DNA of 64,000 nucleotides from Stutzerimonas stutzeri. GTDB taxonomy: Bacteria; Pseudomonadota; Gammaproteobacteria; Pseudomonadales; Pseudomonadaceae. Where the stretch lies: positions 1,302,001 to 1,366,000 of the forward strand of contig NZ_JAGQFP010000002.1 of NCBI RefSeq assembly GCF_019090095.1. The letters are read 5' to 3'. The stretch's first letter is position 1; every line of letters starts with the position of its first letter. A program made the position numbers and the translations under genes. Of this stretch, positions 46,045-54,621 are shown in pieces. The notes under the pieces are model-generated. The model was not told the origin of the DNA, did not search any database, and saw nothing but the letters and a program-made list of their open reading frames with translations.

Positions 46045-47511
46045 ATGACAAGTCCCGATCGATTCGTGCTGGGAGTTGAGGCTACCGGCGAACCCAGCAC
46101 CCATCCGCTTCGGTTGATCAATCGTCATGGTCTGGTAGCGGGCGCGACGGGAACTGGCAAGACGGTGACCTTGCAGCGCCTTGCCGAACAGTTCAGCGAT
46201 GCCGGGATTGCCGTCTTTGCGGCCGATATAAAGGGCGATCTGTGCGGCCTTGGAGCGGCCGGAGCGCCCAAAGGAAAGATCGCCGAGCGCATCGCCAGCA
46301 TGCCCTGGCTCGAGCACCGGCCGCAGGCCTATCCGGTCACCTTGTGGGACGTCTACGGCGTCAGCGGGCACCCGTTGCGCACGACGCTTACCGAGATGGG
46401 GCCTTTGCTGCTGGGCAGTCTGCTCGAACTGACCGATAGCCAGCAGACAGCGCTCTACGCTGCCTACAAGGTTGCCGACCGTGAAGGGCTGTTGCTCCTG
46501 GACTTGAAAGACCTCAAGGCGTTGCTCGGCTATCTCAAGCAGAACCCGGACGTGCTGGGCGAAGATGCGGCGTTGCTGACCACGGCGTCGTCGCAGGCTT
46601 TGCTGCGACGTTTGGCAACGCTGGAGCAGCAGGGGGCTGACGCCTTGTTTGGTGAGCCGGCGCTGGCGCTGGAGGATATCCTGCAGCCGGCGAGTGATGG
46701 GCGAGGTCGGATTCATCTGCTCGATGCCAGCACGCTCGTGCATCAGGCGCCGAAGGTCTATGCAACCTTCCTGTTGTGGATGCTGGCAGAGCTGTTCGAG
46801 CAACTGCCTGAGCGCGGCGATGCCGATCGCCCGCTGCTTGCGTTGTTCTTCGACGAAGCTCATCTGTTGTTCAACGATACGCCCAAAGCGCTGCAGGATC
46901 GGCTGGCGCAGGTGGTTCGGCTGATCCGCTCGAAGGGCGTAGGCGTGTTTTTCGTGACGCAGTCACCCTCTGATTTGCCCGACGAGATACTGGCGCAGCT
47001 GGGTCTGCGCATTCAGCATGGGCTACGGGCTTTCACCGTCAAGGAGCAGAAGGCGTTGCGCGCTGTGGCAGAGGGCTTTCGTGCCAATCCGTCCTTTTCC
47101 ACGCTGGACACACTGGTGGACCTTGGCATCGGGGAGGCGCTGGTCGGTGGCCTCGAAGACAAGGGAACGCCGGCCATGGTGCAGCGCGTTGCGATCGCGC
47201 CGCCACAGTCGCGAGTAGGGCCGCTTGCGGCGAACGAACGGCAGGCGCTGATCGCAGACTCTTCCCTGCGGACGCGCTACGACACGGCCATCGATCGCGA
47301 ATCCGCATACGAGATCCTGCTTGAGCGGGCAAACCAGGCCAAACAGGCCCCCGCACCGGAGAAGGCGCAAGCCTCGAAGGGCGAGCTGAGCGATGTATTC
47401 GGCGATCTGGCGGGGCGAGCATTCAAAAGTGCAATGCGCCAGGCGGCTTCTCAGTTGGGCAGGCAGTTGGCGCGAGGAGTGCTGGGTTCGCTGTTAGGGC
47501 GGGGGCGCTGA
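46045..47511 (+). CDS. HerA-like ATPase (DUF853 family)
   Basis: A 488-residue P-loop ATPase of the HerA/FtsK clade. Walker A is GATGTGKTVTLQ near residue 35, and ADIKGDLCGLG follows. Walker B is LLALFFDEAHLLF near 270, and VTQSPSDLPDEILAQLGLR holds the sensor. The C-terminus is helical and ends in a GRQLARGVLGSLLGRGR basic tail. The family is predicted to translocate DNA or polypeptide, but its role is undetermined. No NurA-type nuclease gene is adjacent. Confidence 0.9.
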   Translation: MTSPDRFVLGVEATGEPSTHPLRLINRHGLVAGATGTGKTVTLQRLAEQFSDAGIAVFAADIKGDLCGLGAAGAPKGKIAERIASMPWLEHRPQAYPVTLWDVYGVSGHPLRTTLTEMGPLLLGSLLELTDSQQTALYAAYKVADREGLLLLDLKDLKALLGYLKQNPDVLGEDAALLTTASSQALLRRLATLEQQGADALFGEPALALEDILQPASDGRGRIHLLDASTLVHQAPKVYATFLLWMLAELFEQLPERGDADRPLLALFFDEAHLLFNDTPKALQDRLAQVVRLIRSKGVGVFFVTQSPSDLPDEILAQLGLRIQHGLRAFTVKEQKALRAVAEGFRANPSFSTLDTLVDLGIGEALVGGLEDKGTPAMVQRVAIAPPQSRVGPLAANERQALIADSSLRTRYDTAIDRESAYEILLERANQAKQAPAPEKAQASKGELSDVFGDLAGRAFKSAMRQAASQLGRQLARGVLGSLLGRGR

Positions 47512-47579
47512 ATCGAGCCATTCCGGAGAACGATCGGTCGCCTCATCGAGCAACCGCTGTAGACATCGCTGACATCGAT

Positions 47580-47789
47580 TCAATGTTCTTCGGATGCCTG
47601 CTTCGCTATTTCTTTCTCGATCTTTTCCAGCTCTTTCTTGAATACCTGGTCGTGAATCGTCTGCTTCTTGCGCCAAGGCTTTCGTTCGGGCTCTGGTTGC
47701 GCCGCGTAGGTGGTTATTTCGCCGCCATACACCGTCTTGAATCGGTTGGCCTGCCGCTCCAGTTCGGCGCGTAATTCTTCTTTGGTCAC
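47580..47789 (-). CDS. 69-residue hypothetical protein
   Basis: A short, charged, helical protein (EELRAELERQANRFKTVYGGEI; KKELEKIEKEIAKQ at the C-terminus) with a proline-containing middle. The start is GTG 47789, with AAGGAAAC about 10 bp upstream. It converges with the HerA-like gene. The composition is that of a conserved small Pseudomonas protein, but I cannot name a family. Confidence 0.65.
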   Translation of the reverse strand: MTKEELRAELERQANRFKTVYGGEITTYAAQPEPERKPWRKKQTIHDQVFKKELEKIEKEIAKQASEEH

Positions 47790-48124
47790 GCTTGGTCGTT
47801 TCCTTATTTAAAGTTCAAGCCATTAGCAGCCGCGCAAAGGATGCGGCACGGATGGAAAGTGGCCTTGCTTATTTAAAGGTCTGGCAGGCGCCTTTGCAAG
47901 CGACCCGTGAGGCCTGCTGGGTGCGCAAGTAAGGCCATTTCGCACGCGAATCGGAAAGGGGCCCCGCACTGTTCTTTTAACTGCACTTACCAGGAGGCTC
48001 TATCATCGGCTCAGGCGCCCGTTGGGCGATTAGGCCAATGGTAAACGGTCGGTTACATCGGTATTTTTATTGAAACAAAAAAACCGCGCCAAAGACTGGC
48101 GCGGTTTTTTTTACAGGGGCTAAC
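47790..48124. other. intergenic region with an 11-bp direct repeat
   Basis: 335 bp without a convincing gene. CTTATTTAAAG occurs twice, at 47803-47813 and 47868-47878, in an otherwise GC-rich stretch. A small RNA is possible but nothing diagnostic is seen. The algA terminator is at the right end. Confidence 0.45.
48077..48112. terminator. rho-independent terminator of algA
   Basis: AAACCGCGCCA-AAGAC-TGGCGCGGTTT with flanking A and T runs on both sides. It is just downstream of algA on the minus strand and could act in both directions. Confidence 0.88.
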
Positions 48125-49570
48125 TTAGCGGGCCGACTGGCTCACTACCGAGTCCGGTGCGCGGCCGTAGACGTCGTCGAGGCGCTCGATATCATCTTCA
48201 CCCAGATAGCTGCCCGATTGTACTTCGATAATTTCCAGTGGAATCTTGCCCGGGTTCGCCAGGCGATGAATCGAGGTCACCGGAATATAGGTCGACTGAT
48301 TCTCGGTAAGGAGGAAAGTTTTGTCGTTGCAAGTTACCTGCGCGGTGCCCGACACAACGATCCAGTGCTCGGCGCGGTGATGGTGCATTTGCAGCGAGAG
48401 CTGCGCGCCAGGATTGACGCAGATGCGCTTGACCTGGAAGCGTCCGCCCATGTCGACCGAGTCGTACCAGCCCCACGGGCGATATACGGCGCAATGATTC
48501 TGTGTTTCTGAACGCTTCATGGCGTCGAGCTTGTTGACCAGCTTCTTGACGTCCTGAACCTTGTCCTTATGCGCGATCATGGTCGCGTCTTTGGTCTCGA
48601 CCACGACGATATTGTCCAGGCCAACCACCGTCACCAGCTTGCCGTTGCCGTGTACCAGGCAGTTGCGGCTGTCCTCGACGATCACGTCGCCGCGGGACAC
48701 GTTGCCGTTCTCGTCCTTTTCCAGCACGTCCCAAAGGGACGACCAGGAGCCGACATCGCTCCAGCCAGCGGACATCGGCACCACACAGGCCAACTCGGTC
48801 TTTTCCATCACGGCATAGTCGATCGAGTTGTCCGGGCAGCAGGCGAAGGTCGCCGGATCGATCAGGACCTCTTCACCATTCTTGGCGCTGCGCTCCAGCG
48901 CAACCCAGCAGGTATCGTAGATATCCGGATCGTGTTTCTTCAGTTCCTCCAGGAACACGCTGGCGCGGAACAGGAACATGCCGCTGTTCCAGTAGTAGTC
49001 GCCCGATTCCACGTACTGCTGCGCGCGCGCTTCGTCAGGCTTCTCGACAAAGCTGGTTACCCGGTTGACACCTTCAGGCAGCCCGTTGCGCTCGCTGTGG
49101 TCACACTTGATGTAGCCATAGCCGGTTTCGGGGCTGGTTGCCGGAATGCCGAACAGCACCATCTCGCCGTTTTCCGCGGCGTTGGTGGCCAGCGCGAGTG
49201 AGCGTTGGAAGGCTTTGTGATCTTCGATCACGTGGTCGGCTGGCAGGACCAGCAGCAATTCATCGCGACCATCCTCGAGCAGTTTCATCGCCGCGATCGC
49301 GATCGCCGGTGCGGTGTTGCGCCCGAAGGGTTCGAGCATGAGGCCCTGGATGGCCAGCTTGCGTGCTGCCAGCTGTTCTTTGACGATGAAGCGGTGTTCC
49401 TGGTTGCAAACCAGCAGGGGCGGCTGCATGCCGTCGAAAGCGAGGCGCTCGATGGTTTGCTGAAACAGCGTCTGTTCAGCCGTCAGAGCCAGGAACTGCT
49501 TGGGAAATGCCTTGCGAGAAAGAGGCCAGAGCCGGGAACCGCTGCCGCCTGAGAGGATGACCGGAATCAT
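48125..49570 (-). CDS. algA: mannose-1-phosphate guanylyltransferase / mannose-6-phosphate isomerase
   Basis: A 481-residue bifunctional enzyme making GDP-mannose, the precursor of alginate and other mannose polymers. The N-terminal nucleotidyltransferase has the signature LSGGSGSRLWPLSRKAFPKQ and FVEKPDEARA. The C-terminal cupin-type isomerase has QNHCAVYRPWGWYDSVD, LSLQMHHHRAEHWIVVSGTA and ENQSTYIPV. Sequence resembles P. aeruginosa AlgA closely, but WbpW/PslB-type paralogues are similar. No other alginate or polysaccharide gene is adjacent. AGGAG precedes the ATG. Confidence 0.92.
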   Translation of the reverse strand: MIPVILSGGSGSRLWPLSRKAFPKQFLALTAEQTLFQQTIERLAFDGMQPPLLVCNQEHRFIVKEQLAARKLAIQGLMLEPFGRNTAPAIAIAAMKLLEDGRDELLLVLPADHVIEDHKAFQRSLALATNAAENGEMVLFGIPATSPETGYGYIKCDHSERNGLPEGVNRVTSFVEKPDEARAQQYVESGDYYWNSGMFLFRASVFLEELKKHDPDIYDTCWVALERSAKNGEEVLIDPATFACCPDNSIDYAVMEKTELACVVPMSAGWSDVGSWSSLWDVLEKDENGNVSRGDVIVEDSRNCLVHGNGKLVTVVGLDNIVVVETKDATMIAHKDKVQDVKKLVNKLDAMKRSETQNHCAVYRPWGWYDSVDMGGRFQVKRICVNPGAQLSLQMHHHRAEHWIVVSGTAQVTCNDKTFLLTENQSTYIPVTSIHRLANPGKIPLEIIEVQSGSYLGEDDIERLDDVYGRAPDSVVSQSAR

Positions 49571-50242
49571 AGTGTTTCTCCTGAATCGTTGAGAAGGGGG
49601 TTCTTCTTGTCCATATGGGCGGCCAGTGGTCTGTGCGCGCCTTACGTTTCTTTGGTCGGGGCCTCAGGTGCCGCGCGCCGTCGTGCTTCGTTTTCTCGAA
49701 AGAAAACTGCCTTCGGGGCGAACTGCGTGCTCCGAGCCTGAATAGGGAGATGTAGCCTGATGGTCGACGGTTACCGCATGAGAAGCGGCGGCACCGGTCG
49801 TCGTTCTGAAAGGAGTGCGTGTAAGCCCTCTGTTGATCTGACAGAAACGGGTTCGAACGCGCCCTGGCTGCGTTCCGCCTGCCGGCTGCTGCTGTGCCCA
49901 GCCCAGCGCGCATCCGGTGGCTCGGTTGCTGCTGCCGGGCGATACCGCACGCTTGCCCTGGCGGAGCCTCTGAAAACACTGTGTTGAAACCCAAAGCACA
50001 TTCATGTGCGACGTCCCTTTCCATCTGGAAGTGTCGGTACGCGCTTATGATTGCGGGTGCCTGCGGATAGTTCCCCGGCGAACTGCCACTGATCGGAGAG
50101 TTTTTTTCGATCGCCGAACGGGCCCGCTGCTCGTGCGCGGGTAGGGCACGAGGCGGGCAGCAGCGGTCGGACGAGCGGGAGGGACGGTCAGGCGAGCGAC
50201 CGCTTTCGCCTCGAAGTCAGGCGATACGGGCGAGAGGCGGTA
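49571..50242. other. long intergenic region upstream of algA
   Basis: 672 bp, the longest gap in the window. Open frames of 75-180 codons exist on both strands but have no family-like sequence and overlap one another. It holds a perfect inverted repeat, GTTTTCT-CGAA-AGAAAAC (49690-49707), which could be an operator or leader hairpin for algA. No clear AlgU-type promoter was found. Confidence 0.5.
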
Positions 50243-51019
50243 TCAGCGCGGAGTGTCGCGCAGAAATACCAGGTGATCGGCCGAGGAGTCCTTGGCGTTG
50301 TAGCGGTAACCGTCGTAAGCGAAATCCAGCAGTTGGTGCGGCTGCTCGACACGCTCTTTGATCACGTAACGGGCCATCAGGCCGCGTGCTTTCTTGGCGT
50401 AGAAGCTGATGATCTTGTACTGATCGTTCTTGCGGTCCTTGAAGTCGACGTCGATCACTCGGGCGTTCAGTGCCTGGCGTTTGACTGCACCGAAGTACTC
50501 TTTCGAAGCCAGGTTGAGCAGGACGTCGTCGCCCTGGGCCGTCAGCGCGTCGTTCAGCCAGAGGCTGATGCGTTCCCCCCAGAAGGCATACAGATCCTTG
50601 CCGCGTGGGTTCGCCAGTTTGGTTCCCATCTCCAGTCGGTAAGGCTGCATCAGGTCGAGCGGACGAAGGACGCCATACAGGCCGGACAGCATCCGTAGAT
50701 GGTCCTGGGCAAAATCCAGGTCCTGGTCGGAGAAGTCGTCGGCATCGAGTCCGGTATACACATCCCCCTTGAAGGCCAGTAGCGCCTGTTTGGCGTTTTC
50801 GGGGCTGAATGTCGGCGTCCAGCTGCCGTAGCGGGCGACGTTCAGAGCGGCCAGTTTGTCCGACAGGTGCATCAGTTCGCTGATCTGCTGCGGTGAATAA
50901 CCGCGTAGCTGATCGATCAGCTGCTGTGCGTGGTCGAGATGTTCAGGTTGAGTGAAGCGGTCTGTGGTCGGCGGGGTGTCGTAGTCCAGGGTCTTGGCTG
51001 GCGAAATCACCATCAGCAT
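50243..51019 (-). CDS. yaaA: peroxide stress protein YaaA (DUF328)
   Basis: A 258-residue protein of the UPF0246/YaaA family. It starts [17 protein letters not shown] and contains [51 protein letters not shown] and [15 protein letters not shown]. In E. coli YaaA lowers free iron during peroxide stress and binds DNA. AAAGGAG precedes the ATG. It is a single gene, divergent from dmeF. Confidence 0.95.
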   Translation of the reverse strand: MLMVISPAKTLDYDTPPTTDRFTQPEHLDHAQQLIDQLRGYSPQQISELMHLSDKLAALNVARYGSWTPTFSPENAKQALLAFKGDVYTGLDADDFSDQDLDFAQDHLRMLSGLYGVLRPLDLMQPYRLEMGTKLANPRGKDLYAFWGERISLWLNDALTAQGDDVLLNLASKEYFGAVKRQALNARVIDVDFKDRKNDQYKIISFYAKKARGLMARYVIKERVEQPHQLLDFAYDGYRYNAKDSSADHLVFLRDTPR

Positions 51020-51153
51020 GCATCGGTCTCCTTTGATGTGCGCTGATTCTAGGCGCTATGCCTCGGGCGGCTCTACCTATGGCTTTGATTAATCTGGTCA
51101 TTGACCTTGCCGCAGGGTCAACGCGCACACTTGGCTGACCCAAAGGAGCCTTT

Positions 51154-52161
51154 ATGACTGACTGCAATCATTCGCGCTGGGAAACCTCCCATGATTACCG
51201 CCCGCTCGAGCACGGCACCGAGCGTCAGACCTGGGCTGTTGTGCTGTTGACGGGCGTCACCATGGTCGCCGAGATCACCGCCGGCCACCTGTTCAATTCG
51301 ATGGCGTTGCTCGCCGATGGCTGGCACATGGCGTCGCACATGGTTGCCATTGGCATGGCGGCGATCGCCTATCTGCTCGCGCGGCGCTATGCGCACGATC
51401 GGCGCTTCGCATTCGGAACCTGGAAGATCGAGGTTCTGGCCGGCTTCGCCAGTGCGCTATTGCTGGTCGTGGTGGCGCTGATGATGATCGTCGAATCGCT
51501 GTCACGGCTCTGGTCCCCCGCTCAGATCGGGTTCGACGAGGCGCTGTGGGTCGCCGGCATCGGGCTGGTGGTCAATCTCCTGTCGGCCTGGCTGTTGCGC
51601 GATCAGCACGACCACAGCCATGCTCATCACGATCACGATCACGATCACGATCACGATCACGATCACGATCACGATCACGATCACGATCACGGCCAGTCAG
51701 GCTCGGCAGCGCCGGGGCGGGACCTCAACCGTCACGCCGCCTTTGTCCATGTCCTGACCGACGGGCTCACCTCGGTGGCCGCCATCATCGCCCTGCTCGG
51801 GGGCAAGTATTTCGGTTGGAACTGGCTGGACCCGCTGATGGGTATCGTCGGCGCTGCGGTCATCCTGGTCTGGGCCAAAGGCTTGTTGCGCGACACGGGG
51901 AAGGCGCTGTTGGACCGCGAGATGGACGACCCTCTGGTGCAGCGCGTGCAGGCGCAGCTGGAGAAGGTGCCCGACACCGAGGTCACCGATCTGCATCTAT
52001 GGCGGGTAGGGCGTGCGCAGTACAGCTGCATCGTCAGCATTGTCACGCATCAGGGGTATTCGGCCGATCGCTACAAGGCGGAGCTGGCCGGCTTTCCGCA
52101 ACTGGTTCACGTGACGGCGGAGGTCAATCGGTGCGGCGAAAACGGCCGAGTTGATTATTGA
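51154..52161 (+). CDS. dmeF: CDF-family metal efflux protein, DmeF-like
   Basis: A 335-residue cation diffusion facilitator exporting divalent metal, probably Co(II)/Ni(II) by similarity to DmeF. Six transmembrane segments are expected. Metal-site motifs are ALLADGWHMASHM (TM2) and HVLTDGLTSVAAI (TM5). The cytoplasmic loop between TM4 and TM5 is a run of alternating His and Asp encoded by a GATCAC tandem repeat. The C-terminal domain has TDLHLWRVG. AAAGGAG precedes the ATG. No DmeR regulator gene is adjacent. Confidence 0.88.
   Translation: MTDCNHSRWETSHDYRPLEHGTERQTWAVVLLTGVTMVAEITAGHLFNSMALLADGWHMASHMVAIGMAAIAYLLARRYAHDRRFAFGTWKIEVLAGFASALLLVVVALMMIVESLSRLWSPAQIGFDEALWVAGIGLVVNLLSAWLLRDQHDHSHAHHDHDHDHDHDHDHDHDHDHDHGQSGSAAPGRDLNRHAAFVHVLTDGLTSVAAIIALLGGKYFGWNWLDPLMGIVGAAVILVWAKGLLRDTGKALLDREMDDPLVQRVQAQLEKVPDTEVTDLHLWRVGRAQYSCIVSIVTHQGYSADRYKAELAGFPQLVHVTAEVNRCGENGRVDY
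51631..51690 (+). repeat. GATCAC hexanucleotide tandem repeat inside dmeF
   Basis: Ten perfect GATCAC units in a row, encoding (Asp-His)10, preceded by a CATCAC. Because the unit is six bases, gain or loss of copies keeps the frame and changes only the length of the metal-binding loop. Confidence 0.97.
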
Positions 52162-52227
52162 GCCTAGCTAGCGGGGTGGGCACGCGCCAAGGTTGTTCGT
52201 CGTTTCGATAAAAAAACCTCGCTGGTT

Positions 52228-52244
52228 GGAAAAAGACTTTTTCC
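52228..52244. repeat. perfect inverted repeat upstream of phoH
   Basis: GGAAAAAGACTTTTTCC, a 7-bp stem with GAC between. It lies in the dmeF-phoH intergenic region, after the AAAAAA run at 52210-52216. It could be a weak terminator for dmeF or an operator. Confidence 0.45.
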
Positions 52245-52424
52245 TGTCATCTGTTTTGCGGTATTACGACATCAAGACCGCCGAAACCTGCACTCACAGG
52301 TGGCGGCCTCTGGGTGGCCCCAAGCCCCTGCCATCCAAGTCCGCTTACCTTGCATTCGGTGGTTTTCTCTACGGCGGAGGGCATTTGGCCCCCCGTCGTC
52401 CCGGATCCGAAAAGGTGATCGCGT

Positions 52425-53813
52425 ATGGATGACTACGGCAGACCCCGCGCTACTCAGCCCACCCTCTACGTTCTGGACACCAACGTCCTGATCCACGACC
52501 CCAACGCGTTATTGAATTTCCAGGAACACCAGGTCGCCATTCCGATGACGGTTCTGGAGGAGCTGGATCAGCTCAAGACCGGCAAGCACACGGTAGCGGC
52601 CGAGTGCCGTCAGGCCATTCGCCTGATCGATAAAGTGCTTGGCAACGCGACACCCGAGGAGGTCGAGCTCGGCGTACCGATCCAGCGTGAGAAGAGCGGA
52701 CCCTGCGGCAGCCTGTCGATCCTGATGAGCCGGGGCGCCGACTCCACCGCGCTACCGGAAGATCTCAACGACAACAAGATCATCAACCAGGTCGTGGAGT
52801 TGCAACGGCGCAGCAGCGGTGTTCCTGTGGTGCTGGTGACCAATGACATCAACATGCGGCTGAAGGCGCGTGCCTGCGGTGTCGCCTCGGAGGACTACCA
52901 TACCGACAAGCTGGTCGACGACGTCGGCCAGCTGTCTCGCGGTTATCACAGCCTGAGCGGATCGTTCTGGGATCGGGTCAGCAAGGTCGATACCCATCAG
53001 GGGCATGGGCGTACCTGGCACCGGGTTCAGCTGATCGACAACTTGCCCGCCGTACACATCAACGAGTTCATCCTCGATGAGCAGGGCTTCGTGGGCTGGA
53101 TCAAGGGGATCAAGGCTGACGAGCTGCTGTTGCTGGACATGCATCAGGAGCCCCTGTTGCATCAGGAGGCCTGGGGATTACGTCCACGGGATATCCATCA
53201 GGCGCTGGCGCTGTTCGCCTTGCTCGACCCGGACATCCATCTGGTCAACCTCTCGGGGGCGGCCGGCTCTGGCAAGACCATTCTTGCGCTGGCCGCGGCC
53301 ATCGAGCAGACCGTGGTCAGTAAGCGCTATCGTCGGATCATCGCAACCCGCAGCGTGCAAGGCCTCGATGAGGACATCGGCTTTCTGCCCGGTACCGAGG
53401 CGGAAAAAATGGAGCCCTGGCTTGGCGCAATCACCGATAACCTCGAAGCCTTGCATATGGATGACGAGAACACCCACGGCAGCGTCGATTACATCCTGCA
53501 AAAGGTGCCGCTGCAGTTCAAATCCCTCAACTACATCCGCGGCCGCAGCTTCCAGCAGAGCCTGATTCTGATCGATGAATGCCAGAACCTGACGCCGCAT
53601 CAGATGAAAACCATCATCACCCGCGCAGGCAGCGGCTCGAAGGTGGTTTGCCTGGGCAACCTGGCGCAGATCGATACCCCCTACCTGTCGGCCACCAGCT
53701 CGGGGCTTACCTACCTGACCGAGCGGTTCAAGGACTTCCCGCACGGCATGCACATCACGCTGCAAGGCGTGCCCCGTTCGATTCTGGCGGAATACGCCGA
53801 GGCCCATATGTAG
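52425..53813 (+). CDS. PIN domain-PhoH ATPase fusion
   Basis: A 462-residue protein. The N-terminal PIN nuclease domain has YVLDTNVLIHDP (catalytic Asp), MTVLEELDQLK and VLVTNDINMRLKA. The C-terminal PhoH P-loop domain has the Walker A SGAAGSGKT, the Walker B ILIDECQNLTPHQMKTIITR and KVVCLGNLAQIDTP. PIN-PhoH (PhoH2/YlaK-like) proteins act as RNases with helicase activity. AAAAGGTGA precedes the ATG. It is followed by moaCDE in the same direction but with a hairpin in between. Confidence 0.93.
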   Translation: MDDYGRPRATQPTLYVLDTNVLIHDPNALLNFQEHQVAIPMTVLEELDQLKTGKHTVAAECRQAIRLIDKVLGNATPEEVELGVPIQREKSGPCGSLSILMSRGADSTALPEDLNDNKIINQVVELQRRSSGVPVVLVTNDINMRLKARACGVASEDYHTDKLVDDVGQLSRGYHSLSGSFWDRVSKVDTHQGHGRTWHRVQLIDNLPAVHINEFILDEQGFVGWIKGIKADELLLLDMHQEPLLHQEAWGLRPRDIHQALALFALLDPDIHLVNLSGAAGSGKTILALAAAIEQTVVSKRYRRIIATRSVQGLDEDIGFLPGTEAEKMEPWLGAITDNLEALHMDDENTHGSVDYILQKVPLQFKSLNYIRGRSFQQSLILIDECQNLTPHQMKTIITRAGSGSKVVCLGNLAQIDTPYLSATSSGLTYLTERFKDFPHGMHITLQGVPRSILAEYAEAHM

Positions 53814-53823
53814 CCCATCTGAT

Positions 53824-53847
53824 GCCCGCCAGAGGAGGACGGCGGGC
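53824..53847 (+). terminator. hairpin after phoH
   Basis: GCCCGCC / GGCGGGC 7-bp stem with a 10-nt loop, 10 bp after the PhoH stop. There is no U-run, so termination may be partial. Confidence 0.45.
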
Positions 53848-53903
53848 CCGAGGCGGCATGTTGTGTATACAATGTGCCGCATCGTTTTTCTGGAGTTGCC
53901 GGT

Positions 53904-54374
53904 ATGCTCACTCATCTCGACGCCCAAGGGCGAGCGAATATGGTCGATGTCACTGCCAAGGCCGTTACGGCACGCGAGGCAGTAGCCGAGGCCAAGGTCC
54001 GCATGCAGCCTGAAACCCTGCAAATGATCCAGCAAGGGGGGCATCCCAAGGGAGATGTCTTCGCCGTTGCGCGTATCGCGGGCATTCAGGCAGCGAAGCG
54101 GACCCATGAACTCATTCCACTTTGCCATCCGCTACTGCTGACCAGCATCAAGGTCGACCTGCAGGCCGAGGGCGAAGACTGTGTGCGCATCGAGGCGCGC
54201 TGCAAGCTGGCTGGTCAGACCGGCGTGGAGATGGAGGCACTGACGGCGGCAAGCGTTGCGGCGCTGACGCTCTATGACATGTGCAAGGCGGTCGACAAAG
54301 GCATGGTTATCGAAGCGGTCCGGCTGTTGGAAAAGCTCGGTGGCAAAAGCGGGCACTGGCAGGTGCCGACATGA
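53904..54374 (+). CDS. moaC: cyclic pyranopterin monophosphate synthase
   Basis: A 156-residue enzyme of molybdenum cofactor synthesis that forms cyclic pyranopterin monophosphate from the MoaA product. Motifs are [44 protein letters not shown] and [31 protein letters not shown] 53904 follows GGAG. Its stop overlaps the moaD start. moaA and moaB are not in the window. Confidence 0.96.
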   Translation: MLTHLDAQGRANMVDVTAKAVTAREAVAEAKVRMQPETLQMIQQGGHPKGDVFAVARIAGIQAAKRTHELIPLCHPLLLTSIKVDLQAEGEDCVRIEARCKLAGQTGVEMEALTAASVAALTLYDMCKAVDKGMVIEAVRLLEKLGGKSGHWQVPT

Positions 54375-54619
54375 TTCGGGTGCAGTATTTTGCGCGCTAT
54401 CGCGAGGCGCTGGGGCTGGATACCGAGCAGCTGGATTGGGACGCATCGCTTCGGCAGGTCGACGATCTGCGGCAACGGTTACTGGCACGCGGCGACCAGT
54501 GGGCGGTCCTCGGCGAGCAGAACCTCATGTGCGCGCGCAATCAGGAGCTGTGCGGGCTCGATGAGCCGCTCGCTGACGGCGACGAGGTCGCCTTCTTCCC
54601 CACCGTGACCGGAGGCTGA
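54371..54619 (+). CDS. moaD: molybdopterin synthase small subunit
   Basis: An 82-residue ubiquitin-like sulfur carrier ending in the required Gly-Gly (FFPTVTGG), which is thiocarboxylated and donates sulfur to cyclic pyranopterin monophosphate with MoaE. It starts [15 protein letters not shown]. Its ATG overlaps the moaC stop (ATGA). Confidence 0.94.
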   Translation: MIRVQYFARYREALGLDTEQLDWDASLRQVDDLRQRLLARGDQWAVLGEQNLMCARNQELCGLDEPLADGDEVAFFPTVTGG

Positions 54620-54621
54620 AC

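Noticed and set aside
49760..49987. 75-codon plus-strand frame in the algA upstream gap
   Set aside because: No ribosome binding site, and its Ser/Arg-rich composition is unlike a real protein; overlapping frames on the other strand are equally open.
51631..51690. Tandem repeat considered as a CRISPR or phase-variation switch
   Set aside because: The unit is only 6 bp with no spacers, and slippage cannot shift the frame, so it is neither CRISPR nor an on/off switch.
53814..53903. Molybdenum-cofactor riboswitch upstream of moaC
   Set aside because: The gap of 90 bp is too short for the aptamer and contains a PhoH hairpin instead.
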